Below are positions 54,033 through 62,437 of a DNA stretch of 64,000 nt, piece after piece. The DNA lies in contig NZ_LMRA01000046.1 in the NCBI RefSeq assembly GCF_001424705.1, positions 63,192 to 127,191 on the forward strand. The letters run 5' to 3'. Source of the DNA: Methylobacterium sp. Leaf465. Lineage in GTDB: Bacteria > Pseudomonadota > Alphaproteobacteria > Rhizobiales > Beijerinckiaceae. Position 1 is the stretch's first letter. Every line of letters starts with the position of its first letter. The notes beneath the pieces are model-generated. The model was not told the origin of the DNA. It searched no databases and saw only the letters and a program-made list of their open reading frames with translations. The position numbers and the translations under genes were made by a program.

Positions 54033-54734
54033 TCACTTCGCCTTCTGGATCCGCGTCACCGCGATCGAACCGTTGATGCGCTCGGCGGAGAAGCGCACCT
54101 TCTCGCCCGGTTTGAGACCCTTGAGCAGAGCGGGGTCCTGGACCCGGTAGGCCATCGTCATCGCGTCCATGTCGATATTGGGGATGGACGCGTGGTCGAG
54201 GGTGACCTTGCCCGCGGCCTCGTCGACCTTCTTCACCGTCCCGGCGACGAGGGGCGCGTTGGCGGGCGTCGCCGACGCGGCCGGCTTCTCCGGAGCGGGG
54301 GGCGATGCGGGCTGGGTTTTCGCCGGCGCCGCCTGGACCGCCCGGTCGAGGGGGCCTTCGCCCGGCGGCGTCTGGTTGGGCTGCGGCCGGTAGCCCGCCT
54401 CGCGACTGCGGACCTGCCACTGCTTCAGGGCGTCGATCCGCGCCTGCTGCGTGTCCTGGATCGTCTGCGCGATCTCGCGCAGCTGACGGTCGGCGCCGTA
54501 ATCGAGCTGCGCCTTGGCCAGGAACAGCGTCTCCTCGAGGCTGGCGATCAGCAGCGCGGCGAAATCCCGGTCCGGGTCTCCGGTAAGCTTCGTGTCCCGG
54601 AACCGGGTCGCCATCGTGTCGCGCGCCCGCTCCAGGGCTGCGGGCGCGCCCGTCGCGGGCTGTGCGCCGGCGGGAGGCGCGACCGAACCGACAAGCACGG
54701 CCGCGAGCGCGGTGGACAGGATCAGGCGTCGCAT
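54033..54734 (-). CDS. DUF305-like/CusF fusion, periplasmic copper-binding protein
   Basis: 233 aa with a signal peptide (about 1-24). The N-terminal part (about 30-120) is helical and DUF305-like. A Pro/Ala-rich linker (about 125-160) leads to a CusF domain (about 165-233) with GTVKKVD and TLDHASIPNIDMDAMTM. The CusF copper residues align as His, Met (in place of the E. coli Trp44), Met and Met. It would bind Cu(I)/Ag(I) in the periplasm. It shares the IQKAK ending with the CusF protein next to it. Confidence 0.8.
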   Translation of the reverse strand: MRRLILSTALAAVLVGSVAPPAGAQPATGAPAALERARDTMATRFRDTKLTGDPDRDFAALLIASLEETLFLAKAQLDYGADRQLREIAQTIQDTQQARIDALKQWQVRSREAGYRPQPNQTPPGEGPLDRAVQAAPAKTQPASPPAPEKPAASATPANAPLVAGTVKKVDEAAGKVTLDHASIPNIDMDAMTMAYRVQDPALLKGLKPGEKVRFSAERINGSIAVTRIQKAK

Positions 54735-54812
54735 CGGGGCTCCATTTCAAGGCTCGACGGCCCTCGCACCGGACCGGGTGGCGATCGTGCGAGGGCCCCT
54801 GGGGGGAGGGCG

Positions 54813-55103
54813 CTATTTCGCCTTCTGAATCGTCGTGACGGTGTACGCACCGCCGGTCTCGACCACGTCGAAATCGACCTTGTCCCCGGCCTTGAGGCCC
54901 TTGAGCACCGCAGGGTCCTTGACCGGATACGCCATCGTCATCGCGCCCATGTCGAGCTTCGGGATCGCGGCATGGTCGAGGGTCACCTTGCCGGCGGCCG
55001 GGTCGATCTTCGTCACCGTCCCCCTCACGGATTGCGCCCAGGCGGGCATCGCGACCGCCAGGAAGGCCATCGAGAGGACGGCGAGCGGGATCTTGCGTCT
55101 CAT
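54813..55103 (-). CDS. CusF-like periplasmic copper-binding protein
   Basis: 96 aa, signal peptide (ending AWAQ, about residues 20-24) plus one CusF domain: GTVTKID, TLDHAAIPKLDMGAMTMAYPV and a final TTIQKAK. Trp44 of E. coli CusF is replaced by Met, as in the fusion protein. ATG 55103 gives a clean signal peptide; the earlier GTG at 55136 is less likely. It lies upstream of the fusion gene in the same direction (78-nt gap). Confidence 0.85.
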   Translation of the reverse strand: MRRKIPLAVLSMAFLAVAMPAWAQSVRGTVTKIDPAAGKVTLDHAAIPKLDMGAMTMAYPVKDPAVLKGLKAGDKVDFDVVETGGAYTVTTIQKAK

Positions 55104-55268
55104 GGTCGGTTCTCCTTGAAACCAGCGAAGCACCACGCCGGCCCCGTCGAGCGGATCGGCGACCGGTGCGGCGGAGTCCGGACGGGATCGCTCCCGGTCC
55201 GAACGGATCTGCCCGGGCGGCAGCCCGGGGGGGCCGTCCGCGGGCTCGGGCGACGCGCGGTCGACCGG

Positions 55269-56687
55269 TCAGGGCTCATGGCCGCCCGCGTTGGACGCGG
55301 TGCGCCGCGTGCGCGGATCCACGGCCCGGAGGTCGGTCTGGCGCGCCCGCCGGCCCTTCGTCGTGCCCGGCGCGCGCGCCGGCTCGGGCATCGGCTCGCC
55401 GGTCCATTCGTAGGCCACGGAGCCTGCCGGGTGCTGGTACCAACCCGGGTCGCGATAATCGTCGGCCGCCAGTCCAGGCCGCACCTTCAGGACCGTGAAC
55501 ATCCCGCCCATCTCGACGGAGCCGAACGGACCGGCGCCGGTCATCATCGGCAGCGTGTTCTCAGGGAGCGGCATCTCCATTTCGGCCATCATGCCGCCGC
55601 CCGTCGAACCCATCGGCATGTAGCCGGGCGCGATCTTCTGGATCTGCTTGACCGTGCTCTTCAGGTTGACGCCGATATACGTCCGGACCGCATGGCCCAT
55701 CGCGTTCATGGTGTGGTGCGACTTGTGGCAGTGGAGGGCCCAGTCGCCCGGGTTGTCGGCGTTGAACTCGATCACCCGCATCTGTCCGACGGCGACATCG
55801 GCCGACACCTCCGGCACCTGATAGCGCTCGTCGATCCAGCCGCCATCCGTGCCGGTGACCTTGAAGTCGCAGCCGTGGACGTGGATCGGGTGGTTGGTCA
55901 TGGTGAGGTTGCCGAAGCGCATCCGCACCTTGTCGCCCTGGCGGACGACCAGGGGATCGATGCCGGGCCACGCGCGGCTGTTGAAGCACCACAGGTTCAT
56001 GTCGAGCATCGTGTTGACCTTGGGCACGTAGGACCCGGCCTCGATGTCGTAGGCGTTCAGCAACCAGACGAAGTCGCGGTCGACCCGCCGCTCGGCCGGG
56101 TCGCGCGGATGCACGACGACGAACCCCATCATGCCCATCGCCATCTGGACCATTTCGTCCGAGTGCGGGTGGTACATGAAGGTGCCGGAGCGCCTCAGGA
56201 TGAACTCGTAGACGAAGGTCTTGCCCGGGGGGATGCCGGGCTGTGTCAGCCCGGCGACCCCGTCCATGCCGTTGGGGAGCGTCTGCCCGTGCCAGTGCAC
56301 GGCGGTCGCCTCCGGCAGGCGGTTGGTGACGAAGATGCGGATCTTGTCGCCCTCGACCGCCTCGATGGTCGGGCCCGGCGATTGCCCGTTGTAGCCCCAG
56401 AGCCGCGCGTTCATGCCGGGCGCCATCTCCCGCACGACCGGCTCGGCGATCAGGTGGAACTCCTTCCAGTCGCCGCGCATGCGCCACGGCAGCGTCCAGC
56501 CGTTGAGCGTCACCACCGGCTGGTAGTCCGGCCCGCTCGTCGGATAGAGCGGCGGCTGCATGGTCGCCTTGTCCATGATCGGGGCCTCCGGCAGGCCCGC
56601 GGCCTGGACCCGTCCGCTGATCATCGACGTGCCGGCGAGCACGAGGCCGCCCGCTCCCAGGATCCTTCTGCGCGAGATGTCGGTCAT
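55269..56687 (-). CDS. multicopper oxidase, Tat-exported
   Basis: 472 aa. A twin-arginine signal (SRRRILGAGG) leads three cupredoxin domains. The copper ligands are all visible: HWHG, MYHPHSD, HPIHVHG and HCHKSHHTMNAMGH (type 1/2/3 sites). A Met-rich stretch near the C-terminus (GGGMMAEMEM) is typical of copper-resistance oxidases. It should oxidise Cu(I) in the periplasm. ATG 56687; it follows the TolC-like gene by 41 nt in a probable operon. Confidence 0.9.
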   Translation of the reverse strand: MTDISRRRILGAGGLVLAGTSMISGRVQAAGLPEAPIMDKATMQPPLYPTSGPDYQPVVTLNGWTLPWRMRGDWKEFHLIAEPVVREMAPGMNARLWGYNGQSPGPTIEAVEGDKIRIFVTNRLPEATAVHWHGQTLPNGMDGVAGLTQPGIPPGKTFVYEFILRRSGTFMYHPHSDEMVQMAMGMMGFVVVHPRDPAERRVDRDFVWLLNAYDIEAGSYVPKVNTMLDMNLWCFNSRAWPGIDPLVVRQGDKVRMRFGNLTMTNHPIHVHGCDFKVTGTDGGWIDERYQVPEVSADVAVGQMRVIEFNADNPGDWALHCHKSHHTMNAMGHAVRTYIGVNLKSTVKQIQKIAPGYMPMGSTGGGMMAEMEMPLPENTLPMMTGAGPFGSVEMGGMFTVLKVRPGLAADDYRDPGWYQHPAGSVAYEWTGEPMPEPARAPGTTKGRRARQTDLRAVDPRTRRTASNAGGHEP

Positions 56688-56728
56688 GAGGCCTCTCCGA
56701 ATGACATGGGCGGACCGGGCTCCGGGGC

Positions 56729-58312
56729 TCAACCGCCGGGCGTCCCGACGGCGAGGCTCTCGCCCGGGGTGCCTCCGGCGGCTTCGCCGCCGAAGTTGTC
56801 CGCCGAGAACCCGCCGCCGACGGTCGCCGCCTTGAGGTCGGTCGCCGCGATCCAGAAGTCGCGCTTCGCCTCGATGGCCTGGATGTTGCTCAGGATCCTG
56901 GCCCGGGCGTCGATGATGAGCGTCGTCACGTCCAGGAGCATGCCGCTGTACTGGAGCAGGGCCTGGTCCTGGATCGTCCTGCGCAAGGGTAGGACGCTCG
57001 TCTGGTAATGCCGGGTGATGTCGTACTGGCCGCGGTACCGCTGATAGGCCTCGCGGACTTCGGAGCGGGCGTTCACCGCACGCTCCGCCAGCCGGTTCGC
57101 CGTGGCGAGATAGGCCTCCTTCGCGCCCCGGACCGCCGTCGTGCCGAAATCGTAGATGGGGATGGTCAGATCGGCCGAGAATCCGTTCAGGCTGCCCTTG
57201 TCGACCTTCGGGGCGGCACCACTCTCGAACGTCCGCGACCGGGCGTACTGGTTCGCGAAGCCCACGTCGAAGACGCTGATGAAGCCAGTGGCCTGGTCCA
57301 GGCCGAACTGCCCGACGAGCGACTGCAGTTCGAAGCGGGCCGCCTGTACGTCGGCCCGCCGCCTCAGCGCCTCCACCTCGATGCCTCGACCGTCCACGAG
57401 GCGCTTGGGCAGCGCGGGAAGGTCCTTCGGAAGGCGGAACTCGATGTCCCGCCCCCAGAGGCCGAGCAGGCGGGTCAGGCGCTCCCGCTCCGCCCGCTGC
57501 TGGACGCGCGCCTTGGCGAGCTGCGCCCCCAACTCGCTGTAGAAGGCGTGCTCGCGCGCCTGCTCCAGCTTGTTCAGTGCACCCGTCTCGCCCAGTTGCT
57601 GGGTCAAGGTCGACGCGGATTCGGTGCTCGCCAGCGCCTGTTCGAGAAAGGCGATGGCCTGGTTGGCCGCCACCGTCCGATAGAACTGGCGCCGGGCCTC
57701 GCCCGCGAGTTTCAGGACCTGGTCCGCCGCGTTGTACTGGTCGCCCCGGAAACGCTGGCGGGCGATCTCGGCGCGGGCCGGCAGCGTCGCCAGGTCCAGC
57801 ACGCTGGCGGCCACGGAGCGCTCGATCTCCGTGTTGAACCCGAGCCCCCATTGCGTGATCGAGAAGGTCGGGGCGTGCGGCAGGGTCGCCTGCACGTACT
57901 GCGCCTCGGAGACGCCGAGGCCGTTGAAGGCGGCCTGCAAGCCCCTGTTCCTGAGAAGCGCGACCTGGACGGCGCCATCCGCCGTGAGGGGACGCCGCAG
58001 CAGCGCATCCACCCGCGCCTCCGCGCTCGGCGCGATCCCCTGGTCGCTCGATTTCGCGATGTCCTTGCCGAGTTCGAGCGAGGCATATTCGCTGGCGACC
58101 GACAGGCCTGCATCCGGTGAGAAGCTCGCGCAGCCTCCCAGCAGCAAGGCCACGCCAGCCAAGCTCCCGGTCAAGCTCCCGCCCCCCGGGCGCCCCCGGA
58201 CGGCGCCGCCCGGAGGACGCGCCGTCGTACCGGCATCTCCCGGCGTGGTCGTGTTGCGTCCCATGACCGTTAGTCCGGGAGGGGGATCGATCGGGTTACA
58301 GAGACGGACCAT
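56729..58312 (-). CDS. TolC-family outer-membrane efflux lipoprotein
   Basis: 527 aa. A signal with lipobox LLGGC (Cys about 60 from ATG 58312) is followed by two OEP repeats rich in long helices (AEIARQRFRGDQYNAADQVL..., AFYSELGAQLAKARVQQRAER). It resembles CusC/CzcC outer-membrane channels. ATG 58312 is favoured by the TGATG overlap with the upstream lipoprotein gene; ATG 58264 is the alternative and gives a better signal length. No RND pump or adaptor gene is next to it. Confidence 0.82.
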   Translation of the reverse strand: MVRLCNPIDPPPGLTVMGRNTTTPGDAGTTARPPGGAVRGRPGGGSLTGSLAGVALLLGGCASFSPDAGLSVASEYASLELGKDIAKSSDQGIAPSAEARVDALLRRPLTADGAVQVALLRNRGLQAAFNGLGVSEAQYVQATLPHAPTFSITQWGLGFNTEIERSVAASVLDLATLPARAEIARQRFRGDQYNAADQVLKLAGEARRQFYRTVAANQAIAFLEQALASTESASTLTQQLGETGALNKLEQAREHAFYSELGAQLAKARVQQRAERERLTRLLGLWGRDIEFRLPKDLPALPKRLVDGRGIEVEALRRRADVQAARFELQSLVGQFGLDQATGFISVFDVGFANQYARSRTFESGAAPKVDKGSLNGFSADLTIPIYDFGTTAVRGAKEAYLATANRLAERAVNARSEVREAYQRYRGQYDITRHYQTSVLPLRRTIQDQALLQYSGMLLDVTTLIIDARARILSNIQAIEAKRDFWIAATDLKAATVGGGFSADNFGGEAAGGTPGESLAVGTPGG

Positions 58313-58599
58313 CACCGACCTCCCGAATCGCGCTTTCCGCCCATGCCGTCCATGCCCGGCATGCCTCCCGTCCCGCCGGACCCCGCCTTCGGGGCCACCT
58401 GCCGGTTGAGCTCCAGCCAGTCCTTCGTCTCGACCACACCGAAATCCTTCACGCCCCGGGTGACCGTCGCGTAGCGAGGGGGTGGGACCGTCGCGTTCGG
58501 GTCGGAGGGCAGGACAAGCCCGACGGGCACTGTGGCGGGGATGCAGCCGGCGAGCGGCAGGACCGCCGCGAGCGCGGCCGGTCTCGGCAACTTGAACAT
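58312..58599 (-). CDS. small lipoprotein, function unknown
   Basis: 95 aa with a signal and lipobox LPLAGC. The mature part has a VKDFGVVETKDWLELNR segment and a Gly/Met-rich tail (GGMPGMDGMGG) that could bind copper. It starts the operon of TolC-like protein and oxidase. The role is inferred from context. Confidence 0.6.
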   Translation of the reverse strand: MFKLPRPAALAAVLPLAGCIPATVPVGLVLPSDPNATVPPPRYATVTRGVKDFGVVETKDWLELNRQVAPKAGSGGTGGMPGMDGMGGKRDSGGR

Positions 58600-58773
58600 C
58601 GTATATTTCCCGAACTGAGGCGGAGGGCCGGGGACATGGCCCGGCGAGCCGCCGGCCGCACGGCGGAAGCCGACGACGGGGTCGCGCTCGACCAGGGCAC
58701 CAAGGCGATGAGGGGGGAGGGGGTGGCCGTCCCGTCGGAACGGCCGTCGGCGGTCGCGAGAGCCGCCCGCGCA

Positions 58774-59229
58774 TCAGGCGCCGAGCCTCGGCGGTCGCTC
58801 GATCCGGAGCGGATGGGCGTCGACGGGTCCGTCCGCCCGTCCGATCCGTCCGCGGTCGGAGGGCGTGTCCTCCAAGGGCGGTCCGCCCCCTGCCATCGTC
58901 GGCAACGCGGCTTGGCAGCCGAGGGCGCAGCAGGGCGACGGGCCGCCCGGGCGCTTCGAACCGTGTCGGTGTCCCGGGCCGCCGTCATCGCCGGCGGACG
59001 CGGAGGGACCGTCCTGTGACGGCGCATGACGCGCCGCGTCCCGAGCGCTGTCCGGCGTGTCGGAAGCCCGCGACGCCCGCGCGGGGTCGGGGTGCGGCAT
59101 CCGCGCGGAGGCGTCGGAGAGCCAACGGTCGGCCGCCGCGGCCTGACGGCCCATCGTGCATGCCGCCGCCGGCGCGATGGCCAAAGCGAAAGCCAGGACG
59201 GCGAGCATCACTGTGCGCAGGAAGAGCAT
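58774..59229 (-). CDS. secreted Cys/His-bearing protein, unknown
   Basis: 151 aa. A signal peptide (about 1-23, ending AAAC) is followed by a disordered, Asp/His-rich region and a SPCCALGCQAALP motif. The Cys cluster and His residues suggest metal contact, in line with the neighbours, but no family is recognised. Confidence 0.5.
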   Translation of the reverse strand: MLFLRTVMLAVLAFALAIAPAAACTMGRQAAAADRWLSDASARMPHPDPARASRASDTPDSARDAARHAPSQDGPSASAGDDGGPGHRHGSKRPGGPSPCCALGCQAALPTMAGGGPPLEDTPSDRGRIGRADGPVDAHPLRIERPPRLGA

Positions 59230-59399
59230 CGCTCAGGATTCCGGCCCGATCTGGAGAAAACATCGCGCAGCCCGGCGGGGCCTGCAATCCCCCCGACAGC
59301 AACAATCTCCGATAACAACCCTCTGTTGCATTTCCGCCATGAGCCGGGTCCCGGACAGGTTCTGCAGGATGGGCGACGCAGCGGGCGGCGGCGGGACGG

Positions 59400-60008
59400 T
59401 CAATGGGTATGGTCGTTGGGAAGGGCACTCGGAGCCGGGACCGCATCGGTCCTGCCCACGGCATCGGGCGTGACGGCGTCATTCGTGGGGGTGTGGTCGT
59501 GCGCGTGGCTATGCCCCTCGGCATGGTCGCCGCCACCGGGATGGACGTGGTCGCCGGATGTCGGGAGTGCCATGACGCCCAGGCCATAGCGGTAGACGTT
59601 CTCGCCCCCGAGCCAGCCCGTCACCGCGAGCGCGCCCGAACCTCCCGCCAGCAACGCCAGCAGCACGAGGCCCGCTCCGGCGCTCTTTCGGCGCTCCAAC
59701 CAGGCGACGCCCCCGGCGGCGAGGAAGACCAGCGCGGTGGCCACGGCCCAACGCAGGTGGATCGTCATGTTCCGGTGCGAGGCCGCGTCGTGCGCCACCG
59801 TATTGTAGGCCGACCAGCCCGTGGCGAGGGTTGCGACCGTGATGCCGACACCCATCGCGAGGTTCCAGCGGGCGGCCGTCGTGAGCGCGCCTCCGTACGG
59901 CCGCTGCCCGAGCAAGGTCCCGAGGGCGAAGAGGCCGCTGCTCGTGATGAGGAGAGCGACCGTGAAATGGACCGCGACCGGATGCCAGTTCGGGATCACC
60001 TCGATCAT
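59400..60008 (-). CDS. DUF2231 membrane protein with His-rich tail
   Basis: 202 aa, four membrane helices. Family hallmarks are NWHPVAVHFTVALL, HRNMTIHLRWA and TGWLGGENVYRYGLGV (conserved His residues probably bind metal or heme). The C-terminal 55 residues hold HVHPGGGDHAEGHSHAHDH, a strong metal-binding tail. Confidence 0.85.
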   Translation of the reverse strand: MIEVIPNWHPVAVHFTVALLITSSGLFALGTLLGQRPYGGALTTAARWNLAMGVGITVATLATGWSAYNTVAHDAASHRNMTIHLRWAVATALVFLAAGGVAWLERRKSAGAGLVLLALLAGGSGALAVTGWLGGENVYRYGLGVMALPTSGDHVHPGGGDHAEGHSHAHDHTPTNDAVTPDAVGRTDAVPAPSALPNDHTH

Positions 60009-60465
60009 GCCTGCACTCCAAGAAAAGCGTCGATGGCCGGACGGCCGGTCTTTGTCCGGGTCAGTTCAATCGCGGGGAGGGACCGAGCGAGACATCGCAC
60101 GGGGACACGGCCGACGCCGTCACCGGATAGGACGTCAGACCTAGCCGGATCCGGCCCGGAACACCTTGTCGTGGGATGGGGAGCGCGCCGGCGCCAAGGC
60201 TCGGAAACCTCCCTACCACCTGTCTCACCGTACCCGTCCGGGGTATAGGAATGCTACCTAAGCTTGACAATCATTCCCGCAACATACCTGTGCGTGAAGG
60301 CATGACGGGAGCGCAGTAACCTTTCGGGCCAGGATTGCGGACTGTCCGTTTGAGCGGCGGGAGCGATTCCGTGTGGCGATTGGGCCGCCGACCGCGTGAA
60401 CTGGATCGCCGGACGAACGGCGTGCTTCGGCGACACCGCGTGGCCGTTATGAGGAGTTCTGCGGG
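60009..60465. other. divergent promoter region before the ECF sigma gene
   Basis: 457 nt without a gene. It holds a candidate ECF-type promoter (60316-60341) and an isolated TTGACA near 60266 without a matching -10. Confidence 0.5.
60316..60341 (+). promoter_or_regulatory. candidate ECF sigma promoter
   Basis: GTAACC (60316-60321), 16 nt, then CGGA (60338-60341). The GTAACC and near-CGAA elements resemble promoters of ECF factors paired with NrsF, so the gene may autoregulate. By-eye match only. Confidence 0.35.
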
Positions 60466-61086
60466 GTGGCGGATGATGCGATCGACTTCGTTCTTCCGCT
60501 CGGCGGCCATGAACCGGCTCGCCTAGCTCGCGTGTCCCAGGCGGAGGAAGAACTGCGTGGCCTGCTCGTCGCCAGCCTCGGGGGGAGCGCCGTCGACTAC
60601 CGGCGCTTCCTCGAGCGCCTCGGTTCGCATCTGCGCGCGTACTACAAAGGCAAGCTGGTCCGGTCCGGGCGGACGGACACCGAGGCGGAGGACCTGGTCC
60701 AGGAAACCCTGATGGTGATCCATACGCGGCGGCACACCTATGACGTCACGCAGCCTGTGACGCCGTGGGTCCACGCCATCGCCCGATACAAACTGATCGA
60801 CCATCTCCGGCAGACGCGCGCGACCGCTGCGAACGTCCCCGTCGAGGATGCGGGTGTGCTGCTGGCCCACGGCGATCACGTCGCGGCGGAGAGTTCCCTC
60901 GATGTCGCGCGCCTGCTCGCGCACTTGCCGGCCAAGATGAGAAGCGCGATCCAATCCACGAAGGTCGACGGCCTGAGCACCGCCGAGGCAGCCGCGCGCT
61001 CCGGCATGTCCGAGACGGCGGTCAAGGTGAGCGTCCACCGTGGCCTGAAGGCGCTGGCGAAACTGGTCGGAGGCACGGCGCGATGA
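60466..61086 (+). CDS. ECF RNA polymerase sigma factor
   Basis: 206 aa. Region 2 has DLVQETLMVIHTRRHTYD and VTPWVHAIARYKLIDHLRQ; region 4 has LAHLPAKMRSAIQSTKVDGLSTAEAAARSGMSETAVKVSVHRGLKAL. GTG 60466 with GGGG upstream is the likely start. Its ATGA overlap with the anti-sigma gene fits a sigma/anti-sigma pair. It probably responds to metal or oxidative stress, judged from the NrsF partner and copper neighbours. Confidence 0.9.
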   Translation: MADDAIDFVLPLGGHEPARLARVSQAEEELRGLLVASLGGSAVDYRRFLERLGSHLRAYYKGKLVRSGRTDTEAEDLVQETLMVIHTRRHTYDVTQPVTPWVHAIARYKLIDHLRQTRATAANVPVEDAGVLLAHGDHVAAESSLDVARLLAHLPAKMRSAIQSTKVDGLSTAEAAARSGMSETAVKVSVHRGLKALAKLVGGTAR

Positions 61087-61733
61087 AGACGGACGACCTC
61101 ATCGGTTTCCTGGGCAGCAGTTTCGAGCGCGAACCGGTTCGGACCTCGTGGATGACCCGGCGGCTCGGCCTCGCCGTGGCCGTGGGCGCCGCTTGTGCCC
61201 TCTTTCTCGCGCTCGCCGTCCTCGGCGTACGCCCCGGCCTCATGCAGGGCCGCCCGCTCCTGTTCCTCGCCTTCAAGCTCGCCTTCGCAGCCGCGGTCGG
61301 TGGCCTCGCGATCCGGTATCTCGTCAGGGTGGCCAGTCCGGGCGGGGAGAGCCGCGTCCATCTCGGGATCGCGGCATTGCCGTTCGTCGCGGTCGCGGCC
61401 CTGGCCGGGGCCAGCCTCACGACGGTGCCCCGCGAGCACTGGCATGGCCAGATCTCGGGCCATTCCTGGCTCGAATGCCTGGTCTCGATCCCCCTGATCG
61501 CCATCGTTCCGTTCGCCCTCGTCACCTGGGCGGTCCGCCGGTTCGGGGCTCCGACGGACCTGATTCGCGCCGGAGCCCTGGTGGGTCTCGCAGCGGGCGC
61601 CGTGAGCGCGCTCGGCTACTCGCTGCACTGCATGGACGACACCGTCCCGTTCGTCGCCGTCTGGTACGGCGGGACGATCGCGTTGTGCACCCTGGCCGGG
61701 GCGGTTCTGGGGCCGCGTCTCCTCCGCTGGTAG
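61083..61733 (+). CDS. NrsF-type anti-sigma factor (DUF1109)
   Basis: 216 aa, six membrane helices. The N-terminal cytosolic segment (MKTDDLIGFLGSSF) would hold the sigma factor. Conserved Cys/His sites in the membrane part appear at HSWLECL and YSLHCMDDTVPF; such Cys pairs are needed for sensing in NrsF proteins. The ATG overlaps the sigma stop. Confidence 0.88.
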   Translation: MKTDDLIGFLGSSFEREPVRTSWMTRRLGLAVAVGAACALFLALAVLGVRPGLMQGRPLLFLAFKLAFAAAVGGLAIRYLVRVASPGGESRVHLGIAALPFVAVAALAGASLTTVPREHWHGQISGHSWLECLVSIPLIAIVPFALVTWAVRRFGAPTDLIRAGALVGLAAGAVSALGYSLHCMDDTVPFVAVWYGGTIALCTLAGAVLGPRLLRW

Positions 61734-61840
61734 CGCGCCGCCGAGCCTCCCCGCACCTGAGCCCGATGCTGTCGGGACAGGGGCGGGGGGGATGGGATCG
61801 GTCAACGGGCCCGGGCGGCCGAATAGAGGACAAACGGGAG

Positions 61841-62323
61841 ATGAGGATGGGGACGGAAACCTTGGCGTCCCGGCGAGACGTGCTCGTCGGCCTAGCGGCG
61901 GGACTGATGCTCGGAAGGCCCGCCCTGGCGGAGGGTCTGCCCCGGGTCGCCGTGGCGAAGGACCCGAGTTGCGGCTGCTGCGAGAAATGGGTGGCCCACC
62001 TGCGGGAGGCCGGCTTCACGGTGACGGTGACCGAGGGGCCCGTGAACCCGGTGAAGGCGCGCCTCGGCGTGCCGCGGGACCTCGCCTCCTGCCACACGGC
62101 CGAGGTCGGCGGCTACGTGGTCGAGGGGCATGTGCCGGCCGGCGCGATCAAGCGGCTGCTGGCGGAGACGCCCAAGGCCACGGGACTGGCCGTTCCGGGC
62201 ATGCCGGCCGGCTCGCCCGGCATGGAGGTCGAGGGCATGGAGCCCGACACCTATGCGGTGATTCTGTTCGGCCCGGAAGGCCGAAGCCCGTTCGCCCGGT
62301 ACCGTGGCGGGGTGCCGGCGTAA
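61841..62323 (+). CDS. DUF411 copper-binding exported protein
   Basis: 160 aa. N-terminal signal (SRRDVLVGLAAGLMLGRPALA; an RR pair suggests Tat). The core has the metal motif CGCC in DPSCGCCEKWVAHL and the LASCHTAEVGGYVVEGHVPA segment, both typical of DUF411/CopG-like proteins. It lies 107 nt after the anti-sigma gene and may belong to the ECF regulon. Confidence 0.86.
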   Translation: MRMGTETLASRRDVLVGLAAGLMLGRPALAEGLPRVAVAKDPSCGCCEKWVAHLREAGFTVTVTEGPVNPVKARLGVPRDLASCHTAEVGGYVVEGHVPAGAIKRLLAETPKATGLAVPGMPAGSPGMEVEGMEPDTYAVILFGPEGRSPFARYRGGVPA

Positions 62324-62437
62324 GACCGCGGCGCGACCGGACCGGGGATCGGGCGCGGGCCGACCTGGCTGAGCCGCCCGGGGGCCTCGAGAGCCCTCGG
62401 ACCGACGCGTCCGGGCACCGGATGCGGACCCCGGGGC

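Noticed and set aside
60266..60300. TTGACA near 60266 as a housekeeping promoter for the sigma gene
   Set aside because: No matching -10 at the right distance; the GTAACC element is a better, though still weak, candidate.
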